13,197 nt of DNA from Eubacterium sp. (GCA_017543415.1 JAFYGD010000199.1:1-13197), one strand, 5' to 3'; counted from the first letter of the stretch, positions 1-7,672 are shown. Numbers and translations: made by a program. Notes: a model not told the origin generated them from the sequence alone.

Positions 1-1170
1 GTAAGGCACGACGGCAACTTCTGCGTTGACGGACTTTTCTTCCCTGACAGAACTCCGCACTCCGGCGCGCTTCAGATGAAAAACTGTTACCGTCCCGTAA
101 GAGCAAAAAAGCAGGATGACGGCTTTGAATTTACAAACCTGAATTATTTTAAAGGCGTTGACTATACTGTAAAATGGGAACGCTTTGACGGTTCGGATAA
201 AACCGAAAACGGTGAATTTGAGTTAAAGCTTGCAGCAAGGGAAAGCAAGAAGGTAAACCTCGGCGAAATATCCGAAACCTCTACCTTCGTTTTCCGTTAC
301 TTTGACGGCGATAATGAAATTGCTTCGGAAAACCATATTGCGCCCGTATATTCGGAATATGAAAAGGATAAAGCCGATATAATCAGCGCCGAAGCCGACG
401 TTACTGTTAATGAGGACGGTCTAGAGGTAACCGTTGACGGCGTTAAGCTTGTACTCGGTGCAAGCATTTACCGTGCGCCGCTTGATAACGACAGGTATCT
501 TACAAAAGCATGGGACGCTATGTCGCTTTCCGCCGAACACCTTAAAATTACCGGTAAAACCGTTAAGAATAACAAGCTTTACGTTGACGCGGTAATCGCA
601 GGCAAAAAGATTAAAAAGCTTGCCTGCGTTCAGTTCGTAATTATAAAATACGCAGACGGCTCGTTTGACATTAAGTTGAGATGTCCCGAATCAAAGCCGA
701 TACCGTTTGCACCTCGCTTCGGCTTAACCGTTCAGCTTGAAAGTAAATATGACAACGTTAAGTATCTCGGACTCGGCGAAAGGGAAAACCTTCCCGATTT
801 TCAGGAGCATGCTATGTTCGGCGAATATTCAATGAAGGTTGACGATATGCGTGAAAAGTATATCAGACCGCAGGAAAGCTCAATGCGCTGCAACGTAAGA
901 TGGGCGGAAATTACGGATAAAAACGGAAAGGGTCTGCTTTTTGAAGGACTTAAAAAGCCGTTTATCTTTTCAGCCGACCGCTTTACAAGCCATCAGTGCG
1001 CCAAGGCTAAGCATCAGGAGGAGCTTGAACTTCAGGACCTTACCTTCCTGCATATTGACAGCTATCAGCTCGGTGCCGCTTCAGGTATCTGCGGACCTCC
1101 GCCAACAAAGAATTACCGCCGTAATTCCGTTAAGGGCGAAACGCTGACGGTTAAAATAGGGAGAAAGTAA
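1..1170 (+). CDS. Beta-galactosidase, glycoside hydrolase family 2, C-terminal part (5' end outside window)
   Basis: The reading frame is open from base 1 and ends at TAA 1168-1170, so this is the C-terminal ~389 residues of a LacZ-type enzyme that hydrolyses terminal beta-galactosides. The first visible residues contain DGLFFPDRTPH, which matches the region just after the TIM barrel of LacZ proteins. An Ig-like linking domain follows, then the beta-galactosidase small-chain domain, with RAPLDNDRY (encoded near 475-500), GLGERENLPD, YIRPQESSMR and RWAEI as recognisable family signatures. The end, with SYQLGA and CGPPP, fits the closing strands of that domain. The catalytic Glu residues lie upstream of the window. 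No signal peptide can be judged. Only one base separates its stop from acpS, so it is probably the first visible member of the acpS-nnr transcription unit. Family assignment is firm; substrate specificity is inferred. Confidence 0.93.
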   Translation, partial: VRHDGNFCVDGLFFPDRTPHSGALQMKNCYRPVRAKKQDDGFEFTNLNYFKGVDYTVKWERFDGSDKTENGEFELKLAARESKKVNLGEISETSTFVFRYFDGDNEIASENHIAPVYSEYEKDKADIISAEADVTVNEDGLEVTVDGVKLVLGASIYRAPLDNDRYLTKAWDAMSLSAEHLKITGKTVKNNKLYVDAVIAGKKIKKLACVQFVIIKYADGSFDIKLRCPESKPIPFAPRFGLTVQLESKYDNVKYLGLGERENLPDFQEHAMFGEYSMKVDDMREKYIRPQESSMRCNVRWAEITDKNGKGLLFEGLKKPFIFSADRFTSHQCAKAKHQEELELQDLTFLHIDSYQLGAASGICGPPPTKNYRRNSVKGETLTVKIGRK

Positions 1171-1171
1171 A

Positions 1172-1480
1172 ATGAAAATAGGAACCGATATTATTAAGAT
1201 TTCCCGTGTTGAGCGCGCCTGCGTTAACGAGCATTTCAGAGAGCGAGTTTATACTCCCGATGAGCTTGCTTACTGTAAAAAGCCCCAGAATTATGCAGGA
1301 CTTTATGCCGCAAAGGAGGCTTATCTTAAAGCCCTCGGCGTTGGAATTGAGCGCAGGCTCAACACTATTGAAATTGCCCATGACGAGCTTGGAAAGCCAT
1401 ATATCAAGGGCGTTGAAAACTGTGATTTATCCATCTCCCATGACGGTGATACCGCAATCGCAACCGTAGTTATCTGGTGA
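1172..1480 (+). CDS. acpS: Holo-[acyl-carrier-protein] synthase
   Basis: AcpS transfers 4'-phosphopantetheine from CoA to a serine of apo-ACP, activating it for fatty acid synthesis in the cytoplasm. The 102-residue product starts MKIGTDIIKI, with the Mg-binding Asp at residue 6, and has the second family signature AAKEAYLKALG with the metal-ligand Glu at residue 49. The C-terminal LSISHDGDTAIA segment also fits. It is shorter than the usual ~115-125 residues, mainly through a compact middle and C-terminus, but all key motifs are present. An AGGGAGA ribosome binding site at 1158-1164 sits inside the end of the beta-galactosidase gene, 7 bases before ATG. Four bases separate it from nnr, the common partner of acpS in Clostridia. 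Confidence 0.95.
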   Translation: MKIGTDIIKISRVERACVNEHFRERVYTPDELAYCKKPQNYAGLYAAKEAYLKALGVGIERRLNTIEIAHDELGKPYIKGVENCDLSISHDGDTAIATVVIW

Positions 1481-1484
1481 TAAT

Positions 1485-2987
1485 ATGAAAATTCTTACCG
1501 CGGACCAGATTCGCCGCGTTGAAACACTTTGCTTTGAACGTTATTCAACAGAAGCAGAGCTTATGCTTAAGGCGGGAACGGCTTGCTTTGAAGCAATGAC
1601 TGCCGAATACGATATGAAGGGCAAAACCGTCAGGGTGCTATGCGGCAACGGTAAAAACGCAGGCGACGGTTTTGTTATAGCCCGCCTTTTGTACTGCTTC
1701 GGCGCAAAGGCTGAAATTGTAATATGCGATAAACAGCCCGAAATTGCAGAGCCGCTTATGTATTTTGAGCAGGCAAAGTCAAGCGGCGTTCCCGTTACCG
1801 AATTTGAAAATACGGATTTAGACTGCAGTTTTATTGTTGATACTCTTTTCGGTATCGGCTTCCACGGCGAGCCTCGCGCTCCGTTTGATACCGTGTTTAA
1901 AGCCGTTAATGAAAGCGCAGCAACGGTTGTTTCCGTTGATACCCCGAGCGGAACGGACTCAACAACGGGCGCAGTATGCACCAACTGTATTAAAGCGGAT
2001 TTTACAATAGCAATTTCAACTCTTAAATTTGCACATGTTCTTCCTCCCGCAAATTCCTTCTGCGGTAAAACCGTTACCGTCAGTATAGGCATTCCCGGGG
2101 ATTGCTATGAGGAGGAATATGTAAATACAATTGAACTTGAAGAAATCAAAGCGCTTTTCGGTAAACCCGATTTGAACGCCAACAAGGGTGATTTCGGGCA
2201 TCAGCTCAATATCTGCGGCAGCTATAAGATGTTCGGCGCGGCTGTTATTGCAACAAAAGCCGCTCTGCGTTCGGGCGCGGGGCTTGTTAAGCTTACTATT
2301 CCGGGCAGCGCTTATCCTCTTGCAGCCGCACACCTTACCCAAAGCATATTCAATCCCGTTTACGAAACGGAGGAAGGAACCTTTTCCGCTTCCGCAGCAG
2401 CGGGAATTCTTAAGGATTTGCCGTGGGCATCGTCAATCGTGCTCGGCTGCGGTATGGGATTAAATGAGGATACTGCCGCCGTTACCATTAATGTGCTTAA
2501 AAATGCAAATTGTCCCGTAATTCTTGACGCGGACGGTATAAATGCAATAAAAGAGAGCATATCTATTATTAGGGATATTAAGGTGCCGCTCGTTCTTACG
2601 CCCCATCCCGGCGAGATGGCAAGGCTCATATCAAAACAGGTTGCCGAGATACAAGCAAACAGAATAAATATAGCAAAAGCTTTTGCAAAGGAGAACGGTA
2701 TAATACTTGTATTAAAAGGTGCAAACACGGTAGTAACGGACGGAAACAAGGTGTTTGTTAATGTTACCGGCAATCCCGGTATGGCTATGGGCGGCAGCGG
2801 CGATATGTTAAGCGGTATGCTCGGCGCGTTTATTGCCCGGGGAATTCCTCCCTTTGAAGCGGCAAAGGCGGCTGTGTATATCCACGGCTTATGCGGCGAT
2901 TTAACTGCCTGTGAGTTAAGTGAACGCGGGATGCTTGTCAGCGATATGATAGACCGGCTCGGCACTTTAATGTCCGATTTTGAGTAA
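1485..2987 (+). CDS. nnr: Bifunctional NAD(P)H-hydrate epimerase / ADP-dependent NAD(P)H-hydrate dehydratase
   Basis: This enzyme repairs hydrated NADH/NADPH (NAD(P)HX), which forms by side reaction or heat. The N-terminal YjeF_N half (about residues 1-215) epimerises R- to S-NAD(P)HX; it shows GNGKNAGDG (54-62), VDTLFGIG with Asp119, and VDTPSG with Asp152. The C-terminal ribokinase-like half (about 225-500) dehydrates the S form using ADP; it shows KGDFG, AALRSGAGLV, LTPHPGEM with His374, LVLKGANTVV and the nucleotide-binding GGSGDMLSG with Asp440. Its 500 residues match the usual fused form. The start at ATG 1485 is 4 bases after acpS, with only a weak GGTGAT ribosome site, so translation is probably coupled. 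No active-site loss is seen in either half. Confidence 0.96.
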   Translation: MKILTADQIRRVETLCFERYSTEAELMLKAGTACFEAMTAEYDMKGKTVRVLCGNGKNAGDGFVIARLLYCFGAKAEIVICDKQPEIAEPLMYFEQAKSSGVPVTEFENTDLDCSFIVDTLFGIGFHGEPRAPFDTVFKAVNESAATVVSVDTPSGTDSTTGAVCTNCIKADFTIAISTLKFAHVLPPANSFCGKTVTVSIGIPGDCYEEEYVNTIELEEIKALFGKPDLNANKGDFGHQLNICGSYKMFGAAVIATKAALRSGAGLVKLTIPGSAYPLAAAHLTQSIFNPVYETEEGTFSASAAAGILKDLPWASSIVLGCGMGLNEDTAAVTINVLKNANCPVILDADGINAIKESISIIRDIKVPLVLTPHPGEMARLISKQVAEIQANRINIAKAFAKENGIILVLKGANTVVTDGNKVFVNVTGNPGMAMGGSGDMLSGMLGAFIARGIPPFEAAKAAVYIHGLCGDLTACELSERGMLVSDMIDRLGTLMSDFE

Positions 2988-3000
2988 CGGGCTGATACAT

Positions 3001-3504
3001 ATGAAATACTTTTTATCTAAAAAAAGAGAGAGTTTTTTAACCCTCTCTTTTATATTTTTGCTTTCAATTCTTTTTTCCTCCTGCAGTGTAAAAACCTATA
3101 CGCCTGAAATTAAAAGTGAATTTGAAACAGATGCGGTTTATACCTTCGGCGAATTTACATATAAATGCAAAATAATTAAAACCGCGGATTTCGTTTCGGT
3201 TACGCCGCTTGAAACAAGAGCGGCGGGTATGGTGATTAAATGCAACGGCAAAAGCGTTACCTTTACCAAGGGCAGCTTTGAAAAAAGCTTTCCGGTAAAC
3301 GATATAGACTCAACAAATCCCGCCTATGCGCTTTACTGTGTTTTTACTTCGCTTGATACTGCAAGCGCGGAATACCGTGACGGCAGGTATTATTTCAGGT
3401 CAAAGATACCTGCCGGGGAGTATATCCTCACCGTTTCAAAGGCAAGCGAATTTATTTCCCTTTCCTTGCCGCAGGCGGGTATAAGCATAGAATTCCTTTA
3501 TTAA
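3001..3504 (+). CDS. Predicted small lipoprotein of unknown function
   Basis: The 167-residue product begins with a lipoprotein-type signal: a Lys/Arg-rich start (KKRE, residues 7-10), a hydrophobic run to about residue 24, and a lipobox-like LFSSC with Cys28 as the probable lipidated residue. The mature part is about 140 residues, rich in beta-prone and aromatic stretches (for example TFGEFTYKCKI and GRYYFRSKI), with no recognised catalytic motif. It holds the position that B. subtilis ydcC, a LolA-like lipoprotein, has next to acpS; a LolA-like fold is a guess from position and size only. I chose ATG 3001; a TTG at 2980, overlapping the nnr stop, would add seven residues before the signal and is less likely. 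No strong ribosome site precedes either start, suggesting coupling to nnr. A terminator-like hairpin lies inside its signal-peptide codons. Confidence 0.78.
   Translation: MKYFLSKKRESFLTLSFIFLLSILFSSCSVKTYTPEIKSEFETDAVYTFGEFTYKCKIIKTADFVSVTPLETRAAGMVIKCNGKSVTFTKGSFEKSFPVNDIDSTNPAYALYCVFTSLDTASAEYRDGRYYFRSKIPAGEYILTVSKASEFISLSLPQAGISIEFLY
3022..3058 (+). terminator. Terminator-like hairpin inside the lipoprotein signal-peptide codons
   Basis: A 13-base arm at 3022-3034 (AAAAGAGAGAGTT) pairs with 3039-3051 (AACCCTCTCTTTT) around a TTTT loop, with a single A-C mismatch (3031/3042). A T-rich stretch, TATATTTTT, follows to 3059. This is the form of an intrinsic terminator, A-rich on the 5' side, so it may also act on the other strand. 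It lies 35 bases after the nnr stop but within the lipoprotein reading frame. It could end most acpS-nnr transcripts, or attenuate lipoprotein expression depending on ribosome movement. The stem is AT-rich, so its strength is uncertain. Confidence 0.6.
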
Positions 3505-3535
3505 AACAAATATTTATATTTTTTTACTAAAAATA

Positions 3536-3564
3536 GTGACAAATTAAACAATTTATTGTATAAT
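3536..3564 (+). promoter_or_regulatory. Sigma-A-type promoter of the GH3/hydrolase operon
   Basis: A -35 GTGACA (3536-3541) and a perfect -10 TATAAT (3559-3564) are separated by 17 bases. They lie in the AT-rich 107-base gap between the lipoprotein and the GH3 gene. Transcription should begin near 3571, giving a leader of about 40 bases that ends with the AAAGGAG ribosome site at 3598-3604, 7 bases before ATG 3612. Confidence 0.75.
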
Positions 3565-3574
3565 ATTTACTGAT

Positions 3575-3590
3575 TTGTTATCGAAATCAT
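3575..3590 (+). promoter_or_regulatory. cre-like operator (putative CcpA site)
   Basis: The 14-mer TGTTATCGAAATCA (3576-3589), flanked by T on both sides, matches the B. subtilis cre consensus WTGNAANCGNWWNCAW at all fixed positions but one (T instead of A at 3579). It starts just after the predicted transcription start, a position where CcpA binding blocks transcription. It also lies within a TGATTT...AAATCA inverted repeat (3571-3576 / 3584-3589), so another LacI- or TetR-type repressor is possible. Glucose repression of a beta-glucosidase operon is biologically sensible, but the site is read by eye. Confidence 0.5.
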
Positions 3591-3611
3591 ATATTTGAAA
3601 GGAGTATTCAA

Positions 3612-6068
3612 ATGAAACACCCGGAAATTGTTGAGAAAATGACTCTTAAACAAAAGGCAGCTTTTGTGTCAGGCTACGACTACTGGCATCTTGAAGAAGC
3701 GCCCGAGCTCGGACTGCCGAAGATTATGATTACAGACGGCCCTCACGGTCTGCGTAAGCAGAATAAGGAAAAGAAGTCGTCAAGCGGTATCGGTCTCGGA
3801 AATTCCGTTCCCGCAACCTGCTTCCCACCGGCAGCAACCTCCTCATGCTCATGGGACCCCGACCTTCTTTACAAAGCAGGCGAGGCTATGGGTCAGGAAT
3901 GTCTTAAGGAAAAGGTTTCAACCATTCTCGGTCCCGGTACAAACATCAAGCGTTCACCCGTTTGCGGACGAAACTTTGAGTATTTCAGCGAAGACCCGCT
4001 TCTTGCAGGTAAATGCTCCGCCGCTATTATCAACGGCGTTCAGTCAAAGGGCGTAGGCACCTCGCTTAAGCATTTCTGCGCTAACTCACAGGAAGCTTTC
4101 CGTATGGTGCTCAACGAGGTTATTGATGAGCGTACCCTCCGTGAAATCTATCTTCCCGCATTTGAAATCGCTGTTAAAGAGGCACAGCCCTGGACAGTTA
4201 TGAATGCGTATAACAGAATTAACGGCGTTTATGCTTCCGAAAACTATCATACCCAGCAGGAAATCCTCAGGGACGAATGGGGCTTCAAAGGCTTAATCGT
4301 TACCGACTGGGGCGCATCTGTTGACCGTATCCCCGGCTTAAAGAACGGTACAGACCTTGAAATGCCTACCTCGGGTAACCTCAACGCAAAGAAGATTATT
4401 GCCGCTGTTGAAAACGGCGAGCTTGACGAAGCAATACTCAACGAGCGCGTTGACACAGTAGTTGACCTTATCGTTAAGTCAAAGCCCGCTCTTGAAGGCA
4501 CTTATGAATTTGACGCTGAAGCGCACCATGAAATCGCTGCAAGAATCGCAGAAGGTTCAATGCAGCTTCTTAAAAACGACGATAATATTCTTCCTCTTAA
4601 GGAAGGCGCAAAGGTAGCCGTTATCGGCGAGCTTGCCCAGGCTCCGCGTTTCCAGGGCGCAGGCTCCTCCGTTATCAATCCCACAAAGCTTGATAACGCT
4701 CTTGATAACCTTAAAAAGCTCGGCGTTGACGTTACATATGCCCGCGGCTATGAAAAGACCAAGGACGAGGTTAATGAAGAGCTGTTCGGCGAAGCAGTTG
4801 CAGCAGCTCAGGCAGCAGACGTTGCGCTTGTATTTGTAGGTCTTACCGAAGAATTTGAAGGCGAAGGCTATGACAGAGTTGACCTCAATATGCCTTCAAG
4901 CCATAACGCGCTTGTTGAAAGGATTGCCGCTGCAAATGAAAATACAGTAGTTGTTCTTGCAGGCGGTTCCGTAGTTCTTATGCCGTGGCTCGATAAGGTT
5001 AAGGGACTCCTCAATTCAGGTCTCGGCGGACAGGCAACGGGTATTGCCGTTGCAAGAATTCTTACCGGTGAGGTTAACCCCTCAGGTAAAACCTCGGAAA
5101 CATATCCCGCTGCATTTTCCGATAACCCGACTTACGGCAACTATCCCGGCGGTCCTGTTACCTCAGAGCACAGGGAAAGCGTATTTATCGGTTACAGATA
5201 TTATGACGCAGCAGGCAAGGATGTTGTATTCCCGTTCGGCTTCGGTCTTTCCTATACAACGTTTGAATACAGCGACCTTAAGGTTTCCGCAAAGAGCATT
5301 AAGGATACCGATACCCTTACCGTTTCATTCAAGGTTAAGAACACAGGCGACAGAGACGGCGCAGAGGTTGCAGAGCTTTATGTGGCAGATAAGGAAAGCA
5401 CAATCTTCCGTCCCGTTAAGGAGCTCCGTGCATTCAAAAAGGTATTCCTTAAAGCAGGCGAAGAAGTCGAAATCAGCTTTGACCTCGATAAAAGAGCGTT
5501 CGCTTTCTTCAACGTAAATACTAACGACTGGTTCGTTGAAAGCGGTGAATTTGATATTCTTGTTGGTGCTTCAAGCGCTGATATTAAGCTTTGCGAAACC
5601 GTTACCGTTGAAGGTACCGTTGAGGCTGAAATCCCCGATTACAGAGCAACCGCTCCCGATTATTATAACAATGTTGCAGGCATCACCCGTGATGACTTTG
5701 CAGCAGTTTACGGCGAGCTTCCGAGCCCCGACATTGATGAAAACAAGAGAATTGATAAGTACTGCTGCCTCAATGACGCAAGGCACACCAAGTGGGGCGG
5801 AAGACTTTGCAGATTTATTGAAGGTCTTATGGCAAAATTTGCAGGCTCGGACGTAAACGGCGACGGCAAGATGCTTGCTGCAATGGCAACCCAGATTCCC
5901 GTTCGTAACTTCGTTGCAATGTCAATGGGCGCTTTCTCGGAAGCACAGGCTGACGGACTTCTTATGATGCTCAATGACGACCAGTCAAGCTTCGTAGGCT
6001 TCAACAAGATTTTCTGGCGCCTTGCAGGAACCATTGCAAAGCTTCCCAAGCTTCTTAAATCCATCTAA
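3612..6068 (+). CDS. Glycoside hydrolase family 3, beta-glucosidase-type, cytoplasmic
   Basis: This 818-residue enzyme is predicted to release terminal beta-linked sugars, probably glucose, from oligosaccharides by a retaining mechanism. The N-terminal barrel (about 1-295) has ITDGPHGLRK with substrate-binding Asp42, GRNFEYFSEDP, KHF at 153-155 and VTDWGA with nucleophile Asp232. The alpha/beta sandwich (about 315-550) has EGEGYDR, where Glu416 or Glu418 is the likely acid/base, and the LGGQATG, NPSGKTSETYP and GFGLSYTTF signatures. A fibronectin-III-like domain (about 560-655) follows. About 145 further residues (about 673-818) are not part of the standard core. No signal peptide is present, so imported sugars are the probable substrate. 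It has its own promoter, a cre-like operator and a good AAAGGAG site. A hydrolase gene follows with no terminator between. Exact specificity (glucoside or xyloside) cannot be read from the sequence. Confidence 0.95.
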   Translation: MKHPEIVEKMTLKQKAAFVSGYDYWHLEEAPELGLPKIMITDGPHGLRKQNKEKKSSSGIGLGNSVPATCFPPAATSSCSWDPDLLYKAGEAMGQECLKEKVSTILGPGTNIKRSPVCGRNFEYFSEDPLLAGKCSAAIINGVQSKGVGTSLKHFCANSQEAFRMVLNEVIDERTLREIYLPAFEIAVKEAQPWTVMNAYNRINGVYASENYHTQQEILRDEWGFKGLIVTDWGASVDRIPGLKNGTDLEMPTSGNLNAKKIIAAVENGELDEAILNERVDTVVDLIVKSKPALEGTYEFDAEAHHEIAARIAEGSMQLLKNDDNILPLKEGAKVAVIGELAQAPRFQGAGSSVINPTKLDNALDNLKKLGVDVTYARGYEKTKDEVNEELFGEAVAAAQAADVALVFVGLTEEFEGEGYDRVDLNMPSSHNALVERIAAANENTVVVLAGGSVVLMPWLDKVKGLLNSGLGGQATGIAVARILTGEVNPSGKTSETYPAAFSDNPTYGNYPGGPVTSEHRESVFIGYRYYDAAGKDVVFPFGFGLSYTTFEYSDLKVSAKSIKDTDTLTVSFKVKNTGDRDGAEVAELYVADKESTIFRPVKELRAFKKVFLKAGEEVEISFDLDKRAFAFFNVNTNDWFVESGEFDILVGASSADIKLCETVTVEGTVEAEIPDYRATAPDYYNNVAGITRDDFAAVYGELPSPDIDENKRIDKYCCLNDARHTKWGGRLCRFIEGLMAKFAGSDVNGDGKMLAAMATQIPVRNFVAMSMGAFSEAQADGLLMMLNDDQSSFVGFNKIFWRLAGTIAKLPKLLKSI

Positions 6069-6086
6069 TCATCCAAGGAGAAAATG

Positions 6087-7577
6087 ATGAAAAAGCATTT
6101 AACCAAACTTTTATGCTTTGTTCTTACTCTTGTTCTCGTTCTTTCTTCGGCAAGCGTTGCCTTCGCAAAGGAGGATAAAATTCCTATTATCCTTGTTCAC
6201 GGAGTCGGCGGCAGCCCCGTTTATGAAAATGTAGGAACGGAAAATGAGAAGGAAATCAAAGCGTTCGGTCTCGGCGAGGTCGGCGATATTCTTAAGAATA
6301 CGGGCTTAATCGGCGAGGCGTTAAAGCTCCTTTCAAATGAAACAAGCGTTGATACTGACGCGCTTATTACACAGTTTCACGATATGGTTGAGGGTAACCC
6401 CTTTAACTGCGAGCCTAACGGTCAGGTTAAAGCGGGCCAGGGCGTAAACAATTACTGGACTACCCCTATGTCAAAGCATAAGAGCTTCTGGCAGAACGCG
6501 GAAAAATCCGAGCTTGAGCTGATAAGGGAAATCTGCCTTATCCACGGCTCAAAAAACGTTTATGCCTATAACTACGACTGGCGTCAGGATATTTATCAGT
6601 CAGCAAAGGGACTTCGTAAATTTGTTAAGGCTGTTAAAAAGCGTACGGGAGCTAAAAAGGTAGTGCTTGTCGGCTGTTCGCTCGGCGGAAGCGTGCTTTC
6701 CTGCTATATGGACGCTTATAAAAAGAAGAACGATGTTAAGCGTTATCTTTTTGTAAACCCCGCAATGTACGGCGTTGATGTAACAAGGTGCTATGCGCTT
6801 GATTTTAAAATCAGTAAAAAGCAGGTTCTCGCTTACCTTGAAGGTATGCAAAAGGCAAACCCCGGCTCAACGCAGCAGACAATTATGAAGGTTGTTAAAG
6901 CGCTCGGCGATGAAAGAGTTGCAATAGCAGCGGAAAACCTTGCAAAGCTGTCAAAGGATAAAAGGTTTATTAAACGCCTTACAACCGAGGTTGTTCTTCC
7001 GTGGATAGGCTACGTCCCCGCTTTGTGGGAGTGCCTTCCGCACGACGTTTATAAATCAGCCGTAAAAAACGCAAGCGCAGTCGGCTTCCTTGATAAATCA
7101 AGCGACCTTTATACAATGATTAAAAGGTACCATAAAATTCAGGGCAGATTTAAGAAAAACGTTAAGTACCTTAAAAAGCGCCATGTTCAGATTGCAATAG
7201 TTGCAAACTACGGCGAGCCCGGAATTCCCGTTACCTCAAAGGCTAAAAACCATATTGACGGACTTATTGATACCTGCCGCGCTTCCGGCGGCGCAACCGT
7301 TGCCAATTACGGCAAAAAGCTTAAGGGCAAGGCTGCAAAGGGCAGGTATGTTTCCGGTGATAAGGTAATCAACGCAAAAACCTGCGTGCTTCCGAACAGC
7401 ACCTGGTTTATCCGTGACCTTCAGCATATGCAGTTCAGAAGGGATACGGAGGCTGCAAAATTTATTGCAAAGCTCGCCTGCGGCAAAGCAAAGTATAACC
7501 TTAAATCGGTTAAGAAAAAGCTCGGCTACGGCCAGTTTATTGCTGCGGACGAAAACCAGAACCTTTCAAATATTTAG
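6087..7577 (+). CDS. Exported LCAT-like alpha/beta hydrolase (putative lipase/acyltransferase)
   Basis: The 496-residue product has a signal peptide (KKHLTK start, hydrophobic core, likely cleavage after AFA, residue 27). The mature protein begins with the alpha/beta hydrolase oxyanion region ILVHGVGG (His38). YNYDWRQD with Asp164-Trp165-Arg166 is typical of the lecithin:cholesterol acyltransferase group, and the nucleophile elbow GCSLGG holds Ser198. His447 (DLQHMQF) near the C-terminus is the likely catalytic His; I could not place the acid residue with confidence. It may cleave or transfer acyl esters outside the membrane. AAGGAG at 6075-6080 is 6 bases from ATG 6087 and only 3 from ATG 6084, so I chose the second of the two Met codons. 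It lies 18 bases after the GH3 gene, in the same operon, and a strong terminator follows. The substrate is unknown. Confidence 0.85.
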   Translation: MKKHLTKLLCFVLTLVLVLSSASVAFAKEDKIPIILVHGVGGSPVYENVGTENEKEIKAFGLGEVGDILKNTGLIGEALKLLSNETSVDTDALITQFHDMVEGNPFNCEPNGQVKAGQGVNNYWTTPMSKHKSFWQNAEKSELELIREICLIHGSKNVYAYNYDWRQDIYQSAKGLRKFVKAVKKRTGAKKVVLVGCSLGGSVLSCYMDAYKKKNDVKRYLFVNPAMYGVDVTRCYALDFKISKKQVLAYLEGMQKANPGSTQQTIMKVVKALGDERVAIAAENLAKLSKDKRFIKRLTTEVVLPWIGYVPALWECLPHDVYKSAVKNASAVGFLDKSSDLYTMIKRYHKIQGRFKKNVKYLKKRHVQIAIVANYGEPGIPVTSKAKNHIDGLIDTCRASGGATVANYGKKLKGKAAKGRYVSGDKVINAKTCVLPNSTWFIRDLQHMQFRRDTEAAKFIAKLACGKAKYNLKSVKKKLGYGQFIAADENQNLSNI

Positions 7578-7582
7578 AATAA

Positions 7583-7610
7583 GCCCCCTGTTTCAACAGG
7601 GGACTTTTTT
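7583..7610 (+). terminator. Rho-independent terminator of the GH3/hydrolase operon
   Basis: CCCCTG (7585-7590) pairs with CAGGGG (7597-7602) around TTTCAA, whose outer bases can extend the stem, and a run of six T follows at 7605-7610. It begins 6 bases after the hydrolase stop codon. Confidence 0.92.
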
Positions 7611-7611
7611 A

Positions 7612-7640
7612 TTTACATTTTATTCATAATATGATATAAT
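7612..7640 (+). promoter_or_regulatory. Promoter of the transglutaminase-like secreted protein gene
   Basis: A -35 TTTACA (7612-7617) and a consensus -10 TATAAT (7635-7640) are 17 bases apart. The -35 begins two bases after the T-run of the preceding terminator. The gene's ribosome site GGAGGTGA (7661-7668) is a near-perfect match to the 16S anti-SD. Confidence 0.78.
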
Positions 7641-7672
7641 ATATAAGTAAAAGTCTGTACGGAGGTGACGGC

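Noticed and set aside
1541..2092. 183-codon open frame on the minus strand
   Set aside because: It lies wholly within nnr, which has continuous, well-matched motifs; its translation shows no family features and it has no ribosome site.
2360..2965. 201-codon open frame on the minus strand
   Set aside because: It is an antisense shadow of the ribokinase-like half of nnr, with an unstructured Ser/Pro/Ile-rich translation.
2980..3000. Upstream TTG start for the lipoprotein
   Set aside because: It would overlap the nnr stop and put seven non-typical residues before the signal peptide; ATG 3001 gives a normal signal.
5044..5517. 157-codon plus-strand frame within the GH3 gene
   Set aside because: It is out of frame with a clearly conserved GH3 coding region, and the translation is low in family-like features.
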